A DNA stretch of 64,000 nucleotides from an uncultured Peptococcaceae bacterium (lineage in GTDB: Bacteria; Bacillota; Peptococcia; Peptococcales; Peptococcaceae): contig CALJRU010000071.1 of the NCBI GenBank assembly GCA_937976375.1, positions 16,695 through 80,694 of the forward strand. Reading direction: 5' to 3'. The first letter of the stretch is position 1; every line of letters starts with the position of its first letter. The position numbers were made by a program, and so were the translations under genes. This document shows, in pieces, positions 41,444 to 50,774 of the stretch. The notes under the pieces were generated by a model. The model saw only the letters and a program-made list of their open reading frames with translations, had not been told where the DNA came from and searched no databases.

Positions 41444-42130
41444 ATGAGTAGTATGATGTTTGGTGCCGTAAATTGGGATTGGAGTGTGGTAACACAAACC
41501 CTTCCATATTTATTAAAAGCGTCTGTGACAACAATCGAATTAGCAATTATCAGTATCTTTTTTGGCTTGATCATTGGCTTGATTGTTGCGCTAATGAAAA
41601 TTAGTAGCATAAAGATTTTGAATTGGATCGGTCAACTTTATACATGGATATTTCGTGGCATTCCATTGTTGGTTCAGTTATTTTTAATCTATTTTGGTCT
41701 ATCTGCGGCATTGGGAATTGATCTTGATAGTTTTACAGCTGCGATCATTGGTATAAGTATTTGTGGCGGTGCATATATCGCTGAAATTATTCGTTCTGGG
41801 ATTCTTTCGATTGATTCTGGACAAATGGAAGCAGCGCTATCTCTTGGGATGAATCGTAGACTGGCGATGCGGAAGATTATTATTCCACAGACATATCGTC
41901 GCTTGATTCCGCCTTTGGGCAACGAATTTATCAGCCTGATTAAAGATACCGCGCTTGCATCAACTATTACAGTAACTGATCTACTTCGTACCGCTCAAAT
42001 TTATTCAGGGTCTCTATATAAACCTTTTGAAATGTATGTAACAGCTGCAATAATTTACCTTTTTCTTATTACGATAATTACTGCTCTTCTTAGTTTCGTA
42101 GAACGTCGTTTAGCAAAAAAAGGATTTTAA
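41444..42130 (+). CDS. Amino-acid ABC transporter permease
   Basis: This protein of about 228 residues has five to six membrane helices and the HisM/GlnP-type signature (LKASVTTIELAIISIFFGLI at the start, EAALSLGMNRRLAMRKIIIP as the cytoplasmic EAA loop, then PPLGNEFISLIKDTALAS). It pairs with the upstream binding protein. The exact start is uncertain: ATG 41444 is used here, and ATG 41453 and GTG 41414 are also in frame. No ATPase gene follows, so the energising subunit must be encoded elsewhere. Confidence 0.9.
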   Translation: MSSMMFGAVNWDWSVVTQTLPYLLKASVTTIELAIISIFFGLIIGLIVALMKISSIKILNWIGQLYTWIFRGIPLLVQLFLIYFGLSAALGIDLDSFTAAIIGISICGGAYIAEIIRSGILSIDSGQMEAALSLGMNRRLAMRKIIIPQTYRRLIPPLGNEFISLIKDTALASTITVTDLLRTAQIYSGSLYKPFEMYVTAAIIYLFLITIITALLSFVERRLAKKGF

Positions 42131-42162
42131 TTGTCTTTTGTGTTTTAGAAGGAGCGGGGAAA

Positions 42163-43041
42163 ATGCATGTTGTCGTTAAAGCTTACGGCAAGATCAATAT
42201 CTTTTTGGATTGTATTGGCAAACGAGAAGATGGATATCACGAAGTGAGTATGATCATGCAATCAGTGCGCTTGCATGATCTTGTAGAAATCAGTGAAGCA
42301 GAAACAAACTCTGTATTTACGGATTCCATGTATGTACCAAACAACCGTAATAATTTAGCAATGCGTGCTGCATTGTTATTGCAAGAACAGTTTCATATGC
42401 CTTCAGTGGCGATTAAGATTAAGAAAAATATTCCAGTTTCGGCTGGGATGGCTGGAGGCAGTAGTGATGCGGCAGCCGTTTTTGTGGGATGTAATGCTTT
42501 ATTTGACTTAGGATTGAGTGAAAAGGAACTTATGAGATTGGCTGCGAATATTGGCTCTGATGTGCCATTTTGCATCAAAGGTGGGACGGCCATTGCGGAG
42601 GGAAGAGGCGAGAAAATTCGTCCATTAACTGATCTACCCAAAATGCATGTTTTGCTGGCTCGAGCAGACTATGGTGTTTCGACGGCAGCCGTATATAAAG
42701 AAATCAAGCCAGCCGATCTTCATCCTCAAAAGGCACTTTTTTCTCAACTATGTGATGCCGTGCATCATGGGGATACAGTTTTTGTTGAAAATCACTTATA
42801 TAACGCGTTAGAAGAGCCGAGCTTCCGTGTTGATCCAAGGACAAAAAAGAGAAAGCAAATTCTTTTGGATGGCGGCGTTCAGCACGTCCTTATGTCGGGG
42901 AGTGGGCCAACATTATTTGCGTTGTATGCGACAGAACATGATGCGTGGCAAAATTATAAAAAAATTAGAGCCCTCTTTTCTAATGTATATTTGACATCCA
43001 CCTGTAGTTCTGATTTAATAAAAGATAGAGTAATTTTTTAA
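42163..43041 (+). CDS. ispE: 4-diphosphocytidyl-2-C-methyl-D-erythritol kinase IspE
   Basis: This 292-residue GHMP kinase has AYGKINIFLDCIGKREDGYHE at the substrate site, the ATP loop PVSAGMAGGSSDAAAVF near residue 90, and the third motif LMSGSGPTLFALY near 245. It phosphorylates CDP-methylerythritol in the non-mevalonate isoprenoid pathway. AGAAGGAG precedes the ATG. It lies 32 bp after the permease and 14 bp before glmU, so it is probably co-transcribed with glmU-prs-pth. Confidence 0.95.
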   Translation: MHVVVKAYGKINIFLDCIGKREDGYHEVSMIMQSVRLHDLVEISEAETNSVFTDSMYVPNNRNNLAMRAALLLQEQFHMPSVAIKIKKNIPVSAGMAGGSSDAAAVFVGCNALFDLGLSEKELMRLAANIGSDVPFCIKGGTAIAEGRGEKIRPLTDLPKMHVLLARADYGVSTAAVYKEIKPADLHPQKALFSQLCDAVHHGDTVFVENHLYNALEEPSFRVDPRTKKRKQILLDGGVQHVLMSGSGPTLFALYATEHDAWQNYKKIRALFSNVYLTSTCSSDLIKDRVIF

Positions 43042-43055
43042 TTGTGGAGGTTGGG

Positions 43056-44420
43056 ATGAAAAAGTACGCAATCGTTCTTGCAGCTGGCAAAGGTACACGT
43101 ATGCGTTCCGAGTGCCCAAAAGTGTTGCATACCATTCAAGGGAAGCCGATGATCACTCGTGTTTTAGAAGCAATTGATCAAGCGGAAATCTCAAATAAAT
43201 ATGTTGTTGTTGGTCATGGTGCAGACCAGGTTGAAAAAGTGTTAGATGATTCAGTGAAGATCGTCCTGCAGGAGCAGCAGCTGGGAACTGGCCATGCTGT
43301 CCGGGAAGCACTTAACGTTCTAAAGGATGATGTTGATTCTTTTGCGGATACGACTGTTTTGATAACGTGTGGAGATACTCCATTACTGCGTGCAGAAAGT
43401 TTATCGGATATGTTGGCACAGCATATCAGTCAAGGTAATGTAGCCACTGTTATGACAACTATTGTTGATGATCCAACAGGGTACGGACGTATTTTACATG
43501 ATGGTAAAAGCATTCTTGGAATTGTTGAAGAAAAAGATGCTAGCTTAAATGAGAAAGAAATTCAGGAAATTAATGTTGGTACATATTGCTTTTCACTTGA
43601 ATTTTTAATTTCTAAGATAAATGAGCTAGATACAAATAATGCTCAAGGAGAATTTTACTTAACGGATCTCTTAAAGATGGCATATGAGGCTGGTAAGCCA
43701 ACGGCTGCTTTTGTTCTTAACGATGCGAATGAAAGCTTAGGGGTAAATAATCGTCTTCAGCTAGCGCGAGCAGAAATGTTATTTAGAAAACGTGTTAATG
43801 AAAAATGGATGTTGCAAGGGATAAGCATGCAAGATCCATCTTCAATTTATATTGAAGATGATGTTGTTTTAGAACCAGATGTTTTTTTAGAAGCTAATGT
43901 TCATCTTTTCGGACATACACATATAAAACGAAATGCGGTCATTGAATCAGGAAGTCGAATTACTGATTCAACAATTGGTGAGAATGTAATAGTTAAGCAA
44001 TCAGTGATTAAAGATTCTGTCGTAGGTGCATATACTACTATTGGTCCATTTGCTCAACTGCGTCCGGGAAATACGATTGGCGAGCATGTTAAAATTGGCA
44101 ATTTTGTTGAGATAAAAAATAGCAAAATTGCTAATGAAAGTAAGATTTCTCATCATACTTATATTGGTGATACAGACATGGGTGCACGTGTCAATATTGG
44201 TTGTGGGACAATTACATGTAATTATGATGGAAAACATAAATATAGAACTGTAATTGGTGATGATGTATTTGTAGGCAGCAATTCAAATTTGATTGCGCCA
44301 ATAGAAATTGGTGACAATGCTGTCATTGGCGCTGGGTCTACCTTATCGAAGGATGTTGTTCATAATGCGTTGGCTGTAACAAGACCATCGCTTGTTGTAA
44401 GGGAAAATTGGAAAAAGTAG
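43056..44420 (+). CDS. glmU: Bifunctional GlmU (UDP-GlcNAc pyrophosphorylase/acetyltransferase)
   Basis: This 454-residue enzyme has an N-terminal uridylyltransferase (VLAAGKGTRMRSECPKVLH near residue 6; GTGHAVREAL near 75; CGDTPLL near 100) and a C-terminal left-handed beta-helix of hexapeptide repeats (about 250-440; NFVEIKNSKI, HHTYIGDTDMG, GCGTITCNYDG). It makes UDP-GlcNAc for peptidoglycan. The ATG at 43056 follows TGGAGG. An in-frame GTG at 43044 would precede the ribosome site. Confidence 0.97.
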   Translation: MKKYAIVLAAGKGTRMRSECPKVLHTIQGKPMITRVLEAIDQAEISNKYVVVGHGADQVEKVLDDSVKIVLQEQQLGTGHAVREALNVLKDDVDSFADTTVLITCGDTPLLRAESLSDMLAQHISQGNVATVMTTIVDDPTGYGRILHDGKSILGIVEEKDASLNEKEIQEINVGTYCFSLEFLISKINELDTNNAQGEFYLTDLLKMAYEAGKPTAAFVLNDANESLGVNNRLQLARAEMLFRKRVNEKWMLQGISMQDPSSIYIEDDVVLEPDVFLEANVHLFGHTHIKRNAVIESGSRITDSTIGENVIVKQSVIKDSVVGAYTTIGPFAQLRPGNTIGEHVKIGNFVEIKNSKIANESKISHHTYIGDTDMGARVNIGCGTITCNYDGKHKYRTVIGDDVFVGSNSNLIAPIEIGDNAVIGAGSTLSKDVVHNALAVTRPSLVVRENWKK

Positions 44421-44433
44421 GGAGGAAATTATT

Positions 44434-45390
44434 ATGAAGGATATTGAGATGCATAAATCTTTAGAGCACATGAAAATTTTTACCGGTAATGCTAATCCGG
44501 AACTCGCGAAGGAAATTTGTGATTATTTGGGGATACCTCTCGGTGATAGCGTTGTTTCAAAGTTTAGTGATGGCGAAATCAATGTCGAGATTGATGAAAG
44601 TGTACGTGGAAAAGATGTTTATATCGTTCAACCTACTTGCGAGCCAGGTAATGACAATATCATGGAATTGTTGATCATGATTGATGCTGTGCGCCGTGCA
44701 TCAGCACGTCGTATTACTGCAGTAATGCCATATTATGGCTATGCTCGTCAGGATCGAAAGAGCCGCGGCCGAGAACCAATTACTGCAAAATTGATTGCTA
44801 ACTTGATTACAAAAGCTGGTGCACGTCGAGTATTGACAATGGATTTGCATGCTCAGCAGATTCAAGGATTTTTTGATGTTCCAGTTGATCATCTTGTTGC
44901 CGCACCAATCATTGCTGATTATTATAAGTCTTTGGGATTGGATGATTTCGTTGTTGTTTCTCCTGATATTGGTGGGGTAGCACGTGCACGTAAGTTTGCA
45001 GATTTATTGCATGCGCCTCTTGCGATTATTGACAAACGTCGTCCAAAACCAAATGTTTCTGAAGTAATGAGTATAATTGGCGATGTGAAAGACAAGAATG
45101 TTATTCTGATCGATGATATTATTGATACTGCTGGTACAATCACAAATGCAGCTGTTGCTTTAAAGGAACGTGGTGCGAAGGAAGTTTATGCATCTTGTAC
45201 TCATCCAGTGCTTTCGGGTCCTGCAATTGATCGATTGAATAACTCTCCTATTAAAGAGATTGTAACAACAAACTCTATTCCTACTGCTGCAAAGAATTGT
45301 GATAAGATTGAAGTATTGTCAGTTGCGCCATTGATTGGTGAGGCAATTATGCGTATTTTTCAGGATGCATCAGTAAGTAAAATGTTTTAA
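44434..45390 (+). CDS. prs: Ribose-phosphate pyrophosphokinase
   Basis: This 318-residue PRPP synthase has FSDGEINVEIDESVRGKDVY, the ATP site YYGYARQDRKSRGREPI, the flexible metal-binding MDLHAQQIQGFF and the PRPP loop ILIDDIIDTAGTI. It supplies PRPP for nucleotide, His and Trp synthesis. AGGGAGG precedes the ATG. The glmU-prs order is typical of Firmicutes. Confidence 0.97.
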   Translation: MKDIEMHKSLEHMKIFTGNANPELAKEICDYLGIPLGDSVVSKFSDGEINVEIDESVRGKDVYIVQPTCEPGNDNIMELLIMIDAVRRASARRITAVMPYYGYARQDRKSRGREPITAKLIANLITKAGARRVLTMDLHAQQIQGFFDVPVDHLVAAPIIADYYKSLGLDDFVVVSPDIGGVARARKFADLLHAPLAIIDKRRPKPNVSEVMSIIGDVKDKNVILIDDIIDTAGTITNAAVALKERGAKEVYASCTHPVLSGPAIDRLNNSPIKEIVTTNSIPTAAKNCDKIEVLSVAPLIGEAIMRIFQDASVSKMF

Positions 45391-45413
45391 GATGGCAGGT
45401 GAGTGCATACATC

Positions 45414-45965
45414 ATGAAGATGATCGTTGGGCTGGGAAATCCTGGCAAGGAGTATGAGAAGACACGTCATAATATTGGATTTATGGCTGTTGATCGATTA
45501 GCAAGCATATATGGCATTTCGGTCACAAAAAAAGAATGTCGGGCGCTGACGGGAAAAGGAAATATTGCTGGACAACAAGTATTGCTTGTGAAACCTCAGA
45601 CTTATATGAATGATAGTGGGTCTGCTGTTGGTCAATTGATTCATTATTATGATACGATTGATAATTTTATTATTATTCATGATGATATGGATTTACCTCT
45701 TGGAAAAATTCGATTTAAGCAAAAAGGTAGTGCTGGCGGCCATAATGGACTAAAATCTATTATTGCTCATTTAAATAGCCAGACATTTGATCGTTTAAAA
45801 ATTGGCATTGGACATGATGACCATAACAATGTAATAAAACATGTGCTTTCGGGGTTTCAAAAAGATGAAGCACCAATTATAGAGGATATTATGTCTCATA
45901 TTGACGAATGGTGTTCTTTTTGGATAAGAGAAGGTATTCTTGCATCAATGAATCGGTATAATTGA
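45414..45965 (+). CDS. pth: Peptidyl-tRNA hydrolase
   Basis: This 183-residue enzyme has IVGLGNPGKEYEKTRHNIGF with the catalytic His in RHN, VKPQTYMNDSG, IIIHDDMDLPLGKIR and GSAGGHNGLKSI. It frees tRNAs from peptidyl-tRNA drop-off products. The start is ATG 45414 (ATG 45420 is also possible); the ribosome site is weak. A terminator follows directly. Confidence 0.95.
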   Translation: MKMIVGLGNPGKEYEKTRHNIGFMAVDRLASIYGISVTKKECRALTGKGNIAGQQVLLVKPQTYMNDSGSAVGQLIHYYDTIDNFIIIHDDMDLPLGKIRFKQKGSAGGHNGLKSIIAHLNSQTFDRLKIGIGHDDHNNVIKHVLSGFQKDEAPIIEDIMSHIDEWCSFWIREGILASMNRYN

Positions 45966-45979
45966 TTGCAGATGTTTGA

Positions 45980-46008
45980 AACAGGCTGCTGCAAGCAGCC
46001 TGTTTTTT
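45980..46008 (+). terminator. Terminator between pth and mfd
   Basis: AACAGGCTGCT-GCA-AGCAGCCTGTT is a perfect 11-bp stem followed by TTTTG. It lies 33 bp before the mfd start, and no promoter is evident between them, so some read-through is likely. Confidence 0.88.
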
Positions 46009-46040
46009 GTTTGTTAAGATTTAAAGAGGATAATAAAATA

Positions 46041-49000
46041 ATGAGTTTTTCTATTCTTAAGTCACTTCAGGATCATATAAAAAATTTTGGCAACAATTTA
46101 CTGTGGGATGGACTAGATCAAAGTGGTCGTAATGCTTTAATTGAAATAATTGTAAGAAAGTATAATCAACAAACAGTTATTGTTCTTTGTGAAAATGATA
46201 AACGAGTAAATACGCTGACGGTAGAACTGAAAAAAGTGATTGGACGTCCAATTTTCCCTATTTTTCAGCGTTCTCATTTGCCTGTAGAGGTATTAGCTAA
46301 GGAAGAAGATGACGGAGAGCGCATCGCGGCATTGTATTCATTGATACAAAAAAGTTCATGTGTTCTAGTGATAAATGCAATGGTATTATTTGAATATTTT
46401 CCGCTGCCAACTTATTTTGAGTCTGGGATTTTTTCTTGTAATATTGGTGAAGAGATATCACAGGAAGTCTTTTTAGAGAAACTAGTTGATCGAGGATATG
46501 AATCCGTTAGTGTGTGTGACCAATGTGGAACGTTTGCGCGTCGTGGTGGAATTGTTGATTTTTTTTCGCCGAATTATTCAATGCCTATTCGTGTAGAATG
46601 GTTTGATGATGAAGTAGATTCCATTCGTTTTTTTTCAGCTGAAACCCAGAAAAGTGAGAGTAATATAGAATCTTTTACAGCAATTCCTGCGATAGATATG
46701 TTTTTTTCTAAAGAGATACGTAGGAATCTTATTTCAGGAATTCAAGATGAGCTGGCATCAATAAAGAATGATCTACCAAATGATGCCATGAACCAATTAG
46801 GTGAGAAAATAAAAGATGTTTCAAAAAATCCATTGGAGAATGGTCTGCTAGGATACTACTCATATCTTGTTCCAGAATTTAATGCTACACTGTTTGACTA
46901 CTTGAGCTCGGATGCTATCTTTTGCATTGATGAGACAGAAATGGTTGAAAATGCCATAAAGACAAAGCATGATGCAATTTTATCTCAGCTAGGAGATTTA
47001 TTTTCGTATGGATATATTCTTCCCTCAAAGATAGAGTCATTTCTCACAATAGATGTTGTTAAAGATTTAATGCAAGATCAAAGATGCATTCTCCTTTCGG
47101 AGGTTGCAAGAGTACATAATATTTTTTCTAATGGGGAAAAATACTACTATCCGATTAATTCAAATCCATTAAAGGCGTATCCTGTCAATAAATTTATTGA
47201 TGAGATAAAATCCTATCGAGAAGAAGAGTATCGTCTGGTTTTTTTCAGCGAAAATACAGAAATACTTTTGCTTTTGAAAAATTTATTTAACGAATATCAA
47301 ATTGAGTTTTTTGAAACCAATACTTTTGACGAGATTAATCCATATCATAAAATAGTGCTTTTACAGCAAGAATTTTCCTTTGAATGCATCTTTTCTCAGG
47401 ATCACTGTATTTTTATGAATGCGAATATATTTAATGTGCAATCTTCGCATGAAAAAAAGCAGAAAGCACCGAAAAAGCACTCGAGACTTGTCATTGAGGA
47501 TCTTCAAGTTGGCGATTATATTGTACATGAACATCATGGTATTGGTTTATATTTAGGCATTGAACATCTTAACCGTGAGGGAATTGAAAAAGATTATATC
47601 TTGATTCAATATAAGGGTGCAGATAGATTATATGTTCCTATTGATCAGATGCATCTTGTAGAAAAATATGTCGGACAAGAGGGAAAACGACCTAAAGTTA
47701 ATAAGCTGGGATCTAGTGAGTGGAATAAGTCAAAAAAACGAATTCAGGAATCTATTGAGGATATGGCTGAACAACTTCTTGAGGTTCATGCTAAACGCCA
47801 AATGCTTCCTGGTTTTGCTTTTGCTCCTGATGATGATATGCAGCGGGAATTTGAAAATACTTTTCCATACACTGAGACTGATGATCAGCTTCGGGCAATC
47901 ACTGAAGTTAAAAGGGATATGGAGCAGCCTCACTCTATGGATCGACTGGTTTGTGGTGATGTCGGTTTTGGAAAAACTGAGGTCGCTATTCGTGCCGCGT
48001 TTAAGGCGGTATGCAGTCACAAGCAAGTAGCGCTATTGGTTCCTACCACTATTTTAGCGATGCAGCATTATAAAACCTTTAAAAATAGAATGGAAGGTTT
48101 TGGCGTGGAATTAGCAGAATTAACACGTTTTTGTACTACAAAAGAGCAAAATAAAATTTTTAAGGATTTGCGTGATCATCGCTTGGATATTGTGATTGGT
48201 ACTCATAAACTCTTAAATGATAAGTTATCTTTTGCAGATTTAGGTTTGTTAATCATAGATGAAGAACAGCGTTTTGGTGTCAAACATAAAGAGAAAATAA
48301 AATCATTACAAGAAAATGTTGATGTTTTAACTTTATCAGCAACGCCAATTCCTCGAACCTTATATTTCTCTCTAACTGGCGTGAAAGATATGAGTATTAT
48401 TGAAACGCCTCCAGATAATCGCTTGCCCATTCAAACCTATGTGATTGAAGAAATGCCAATGGTTATTGAGCAAGCGGTTAGGAGAGAGTTGTTGCGTGGT
48501 GGTCAAGTTTTTGTCGTCTACAATAATGTTGAACACTTATCTGAGATTGCAAAAAAATATCGTGAGTTATTCCCTAATAGTCGAATTTTAATGGGCCATG
48601 GGCGGATGAAAGAAGCTGAGCTAGAAGATGTCATGCTAAAATTTCAAAACCATGAGGCAGATATTTTGGTTTGTACGACAATTATTGAAACGGGAATTGA
48701 CATGCCAAATGTAAATACAATGATTGTACACAATGCCGATCATTTTGGAATGGCACAGCTTTATCAGTTAAAAGGGCGTGTGGGTAGAAGCAAGCGGGTT
48801 GCGTATGCATATCTTATGTATAAGCCGGATAAACTTTTAAGTGAGGAACAGAGAAAACGCTTGAATACACTGCGCGAATATACTGCATTAGGATCTGGCT
48901 ATAAAATTTCAATGAGAGATCTGGAAATTCGTGGTTCGGGGAATATGCTTGGTGCAGCACAAAGTGGCCATGTGGCTGAAATTGGTTTTGAGCTCTACCT

Positions 49001-49556
49001 GAAAATGCTTCAGGAAACGATTCGAAAAATGAAGAAAACGAACGGTCAAGAACCAGTGAGTGAATATGTTCCAATTCATACTGAAATTGATATTAATATT
49101 CAAGCCTATTTTCCTGAAGAATATATTTCTGATACAAGGTTAAGAATTGGTTTATACCAACGACTCGATAATATTTTAGATCAGATGGGCTTAGATGATA
49201 TGTTGGATGAACTTATTGACCGTTTTGGAACACCAGATACGCCAGTTTTGAATTTATTAAGGCTTGTTTCATTAAAACAGTTGGCTGGTAGAGCAGGGAT
49301 TCTGTCCATTAAACAAAGAAAGAATAATATTTATATTAAAATTGATTCTGAAATCGATTTTGATGTTCAACGTTTGGTGTCATATATTGCTCATACATTT
49401 GGAAGATTGATGTTAAAAAATATCAATGAAGAGACTTTCGTTGTTATGGATGCGTCAAAAATAACAAATTCGGAGAAATTATTAGATTCATTAAAACTTG
49501 TTGTCAACGATATTAAAGAGATTGTCAGAGGGGAAAACAGCAAGTATAATAGGTGA
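46041..49556 (+). CDS. mfd: Transcription-repair coupling factor Mfd
   Basis: This 1171-residue protein has an N-terminal UvrB-like part (FPIFQRSHLPVEVLA; RRGGIVDFFSP), the RNA-polymerase-interacting domain (LQVGDYIVHEHHGIGLYLG near residue 495), a superfamily-2 translocase (CGDVGFGKTEVAIRA near 645, LLIIDEEQRFGVKHK, TLSATPIPRTL, ETGIDMPNVNT, LKGRVGRS) and a C-terminal TRCF domain. It removes RNA polymerase stalled at lesions and recruits UvrA. The ATG at 46041 has AAAGAGG upstream; earlier in-frame codons fall in the terminator hairpin. Confidence 0.97.
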   Translation: MSFSILKSLQDHIKNFGNNLLWDGLDQSGRNALIEIIVRKYNQQTVIVLCENDKRVNTLTVELKKVIGRPIFPIFQRSHLPVEVLAKEEDDGERIAALYSLIQKSSCVLVINAMVLFEYFPLPTYFESGIFSCNIGEEISQEVFLEKLVDRGYESVSVCDQCGTFARRGGIVDFFSPNYSMPIRVEWFDDEVDSIRFFSAETQKSESNIESFTAIPAIDMFFSKEIRRNLISGIQDELASIKNDLPNDAMNQLGEKIKDVSKNPLENGLLGYYSYLVPEFNATLFDYLSSDAIFCIDETEMVENAIKTKHDAILSQLGDLFSYGYILPSKIESFLTIDVVKDLMQDQRCILLSEVARVHNIFSNGEKYYYPINSNPLKAYPVNKFIDEIKSYREEEYRLVFFSENTEILLLLKNLFNEYQIEFFETNTFDEINPYHKIVLLQQEFSFECIFSQDHCIFMNANIFNVQSSHEKKQKAPKKHSRLVIEDLQVGDYIVHEHHGIGLYLGIEHLNREGIEKDYILIQYKGADRLYVPIDQMHLVEKYVGQEGKRPKVNKLGSSEWNKSKKRIQESIEDMAEQLLEVHAKRQMLPGFAFAPDDDMQREFENTFPYTETDDQLRAITEVKRDMEQPHSMDRLVCGDVGFGKTEVAIRAAFKAVCSHKQVALLVPTTILAMQHYKTFKNRMEGFGVELAELTRFCTTKEQNKIFKDLRDHRLDIVIGTHKLLNDKLSFADLGLLIIDEEQRFGVKHKEKIKSLQENVDVLTLSATPIPRTLYFSLTGVKDMSIIETPPDNRLPIQTYVIEEMPMVIEQAVRRELLRGGQVFVVYNNVEHLSEIAKKYRELFPNSRILMGHGRMKEAELEDVMLKFQNHEADILVCTTIIETGIDMPNVNTMIVHNADHFGMAQLYQLKGRVGRSKRVAYAYLMYKPDKLLSEEQRKRLNTLREYTALGSGYKISMRDLEIRGSGNMLGAAQSGHVAEIGFELYLKMLQETIRKMKKTNGQEPVSEYVPIHTEIDINIQAYFPEEYISDTRLRIGLYQRLDNILDQMGLDDMLDELIDRFGTPDTPVLNLLRLVSLKQLAGRAGILSIKQRKNNIYIKIDSEIDFDVQRLVSYIAHTFGRLMLKNINEETFVVMDASKITNSEKLLDSLKLVVNDIKEIVRGENSKYNR

Positions 49557-49585
49557 GGTAATGATTTTATAGGAGCGTGATTATT

Positions 49586-50719
49586 TTGAAGAAAGCATTA
49601 GCGATGCTTTTAGTAACAGTAATGGCTGCAGGACTTTTTGCTGGCTGTAGTTCAAATGATGATATGGGTGGAGAAGATGTTATTAAGGTTAATGATACTG
49701 CATTAACTAAAAATTATGTTGATGCTCGAATCAACCAAATTTTTCAGCAGAATCAATTGGAAAGTGATGATGCGTATGCAGGATATTACAAGAGTCAAAT
49801 TATTAATGGCTTGGTTGAAACGGAATTAATGGTTCAGGATGCAAAAAATAAAGGTATTGAAATCACTGAAGATGAGAAAGAATCCTTTAAACAGAATTTG
49901 ATCGACCAAACATATGGTTCAGAAGAAAATTTTCAAGCTTATCTTGATGAGTATAATGTAAGCGATGAAATGCTTAATAGAATGATTGAAGAAAAATTAT
50001 ATTATGATAAGTATATTGATCAGATTAAATCTGGAATAACAGTTGATGCAGAGGCATATTATAATGAAAACAGTGATCAGTTTGATGTGGCTGATCAAGT
50101 GAAAGCAAAACATATTCTTGTTGATGACAAAGAGACTGCGGAAGATATCATCAAACAATTAGATGAGGGTGCTGATTTCTCAGAGTTGGCAAAAGAATAC
50201 AGTACCGATTCAGCTACTGCTCAGCAAGGTGGAGAATTGGGCTATTTTACAGCAGATGAAATGATTACGGAATTCTCAGATGCAGCTTTCGCACTTGAGG
50301 TTGGTCAGTATACTAAAGAACCTGTAGAAACAAGTTATGGATATCATGTTATTCTGTGCGAAGATAAAAAAGCAGCACATCATCAGACATTTGATGAGGT
50401 AAAAGATGAGCTAACCGACCAACTTACTGATCAGGAAGTACAAAGTAAATACTATGAGATCATGGATCAATTGAAGCAAGATGCAAATATTGAGTATTTA
50501 TCTGATGATTATAATCCAGATAAGCTTGTAGAAGCTGCTGAAGCGCAAATGGCGGAACAGAACCAAGGTGACAGCAGTACTGCAGATGGCTCAAGCGCTG
50601 AGTCAACGGATTCAGCAACAACGAATGATGGGGCAAATTCAGATAGTGCTTCAAATGAATCGTCTAGTAGCGCAACAGCTACTGAAGAGGGGAGTTCATT
50701 AGTCGATAAAGCCGAATAA
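49586..50719 (+). CDS. prsA: PrsA/SurA-type peptidylprolyl isomerase lipoprotein
   Basis: This protein of about 377 residues has a lipoprotein signal (LLVTVMAAGLFAGCSS), a SurA-N-like helical region, a parvulin domain (VKAKHILVDDKETAED, then FSELAKEYSTDSATAQQGGE and SYGYHVILCEDKK) and a Ser/Thr/Ala-rich acidic tail of about 60 residues. It folds secreted proteins outside the membrane. The start is TTG at 49586, with GGAG 11 bases upstream. A GTG at 49577 is too near that site. It follows mfd, a common arrangement in clostridia and Negativicutes. Confidence 0.92.
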   Translation: MKKALAMLLVTVMAAGLFAGCSSNDDMGGEDVIKVNDTALTKNYVDARINQIFQQNQLESDDAYAGYYKSQIINGLVETELMVQDAKNKGIEITEDEKESFKQNLIDQTYGSEENFQAYLDEYNVSDEMLNRMIEEKLYYDKYIDQIKSGITVDAEAYYNENSDQFDVADQVKAKHILVDDKETAEDIIKQLDEGADFSELAKEYSTDSATAQQGGELGYFTADEMITEFSDAAFALEVGQYTKEPVETSYGYHVILCEDKKAAHHQTFDEVKDELTDQLTDQEVQSKYYEIMDQLKQDANIEYLSDDYNPDKLVEAAEAQMAEQNQGDSSTADGSSAESTDSATTNDGANSDSASNESSSSATATEEGSSLVDKAE

Positions 50720-50722
50720 ACG

Positions 50723-50761
50723 AAAACAGAGAACGTTGTGATCACGTTCTCTGTTTTTTTG
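50723..50761. terminator. Terminator between prsA and the cinA-like gene
   Basis: AAAACAGAGAACGT pairs with ACGTTCTCTGTTTT around a 7-base loop, followed by TTTTTTT on the plus strand. It probably also serves the converging minus-strand gene. Confidence 0.9.
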
Positions 50762-50774
50762 ATAGACATATTTT

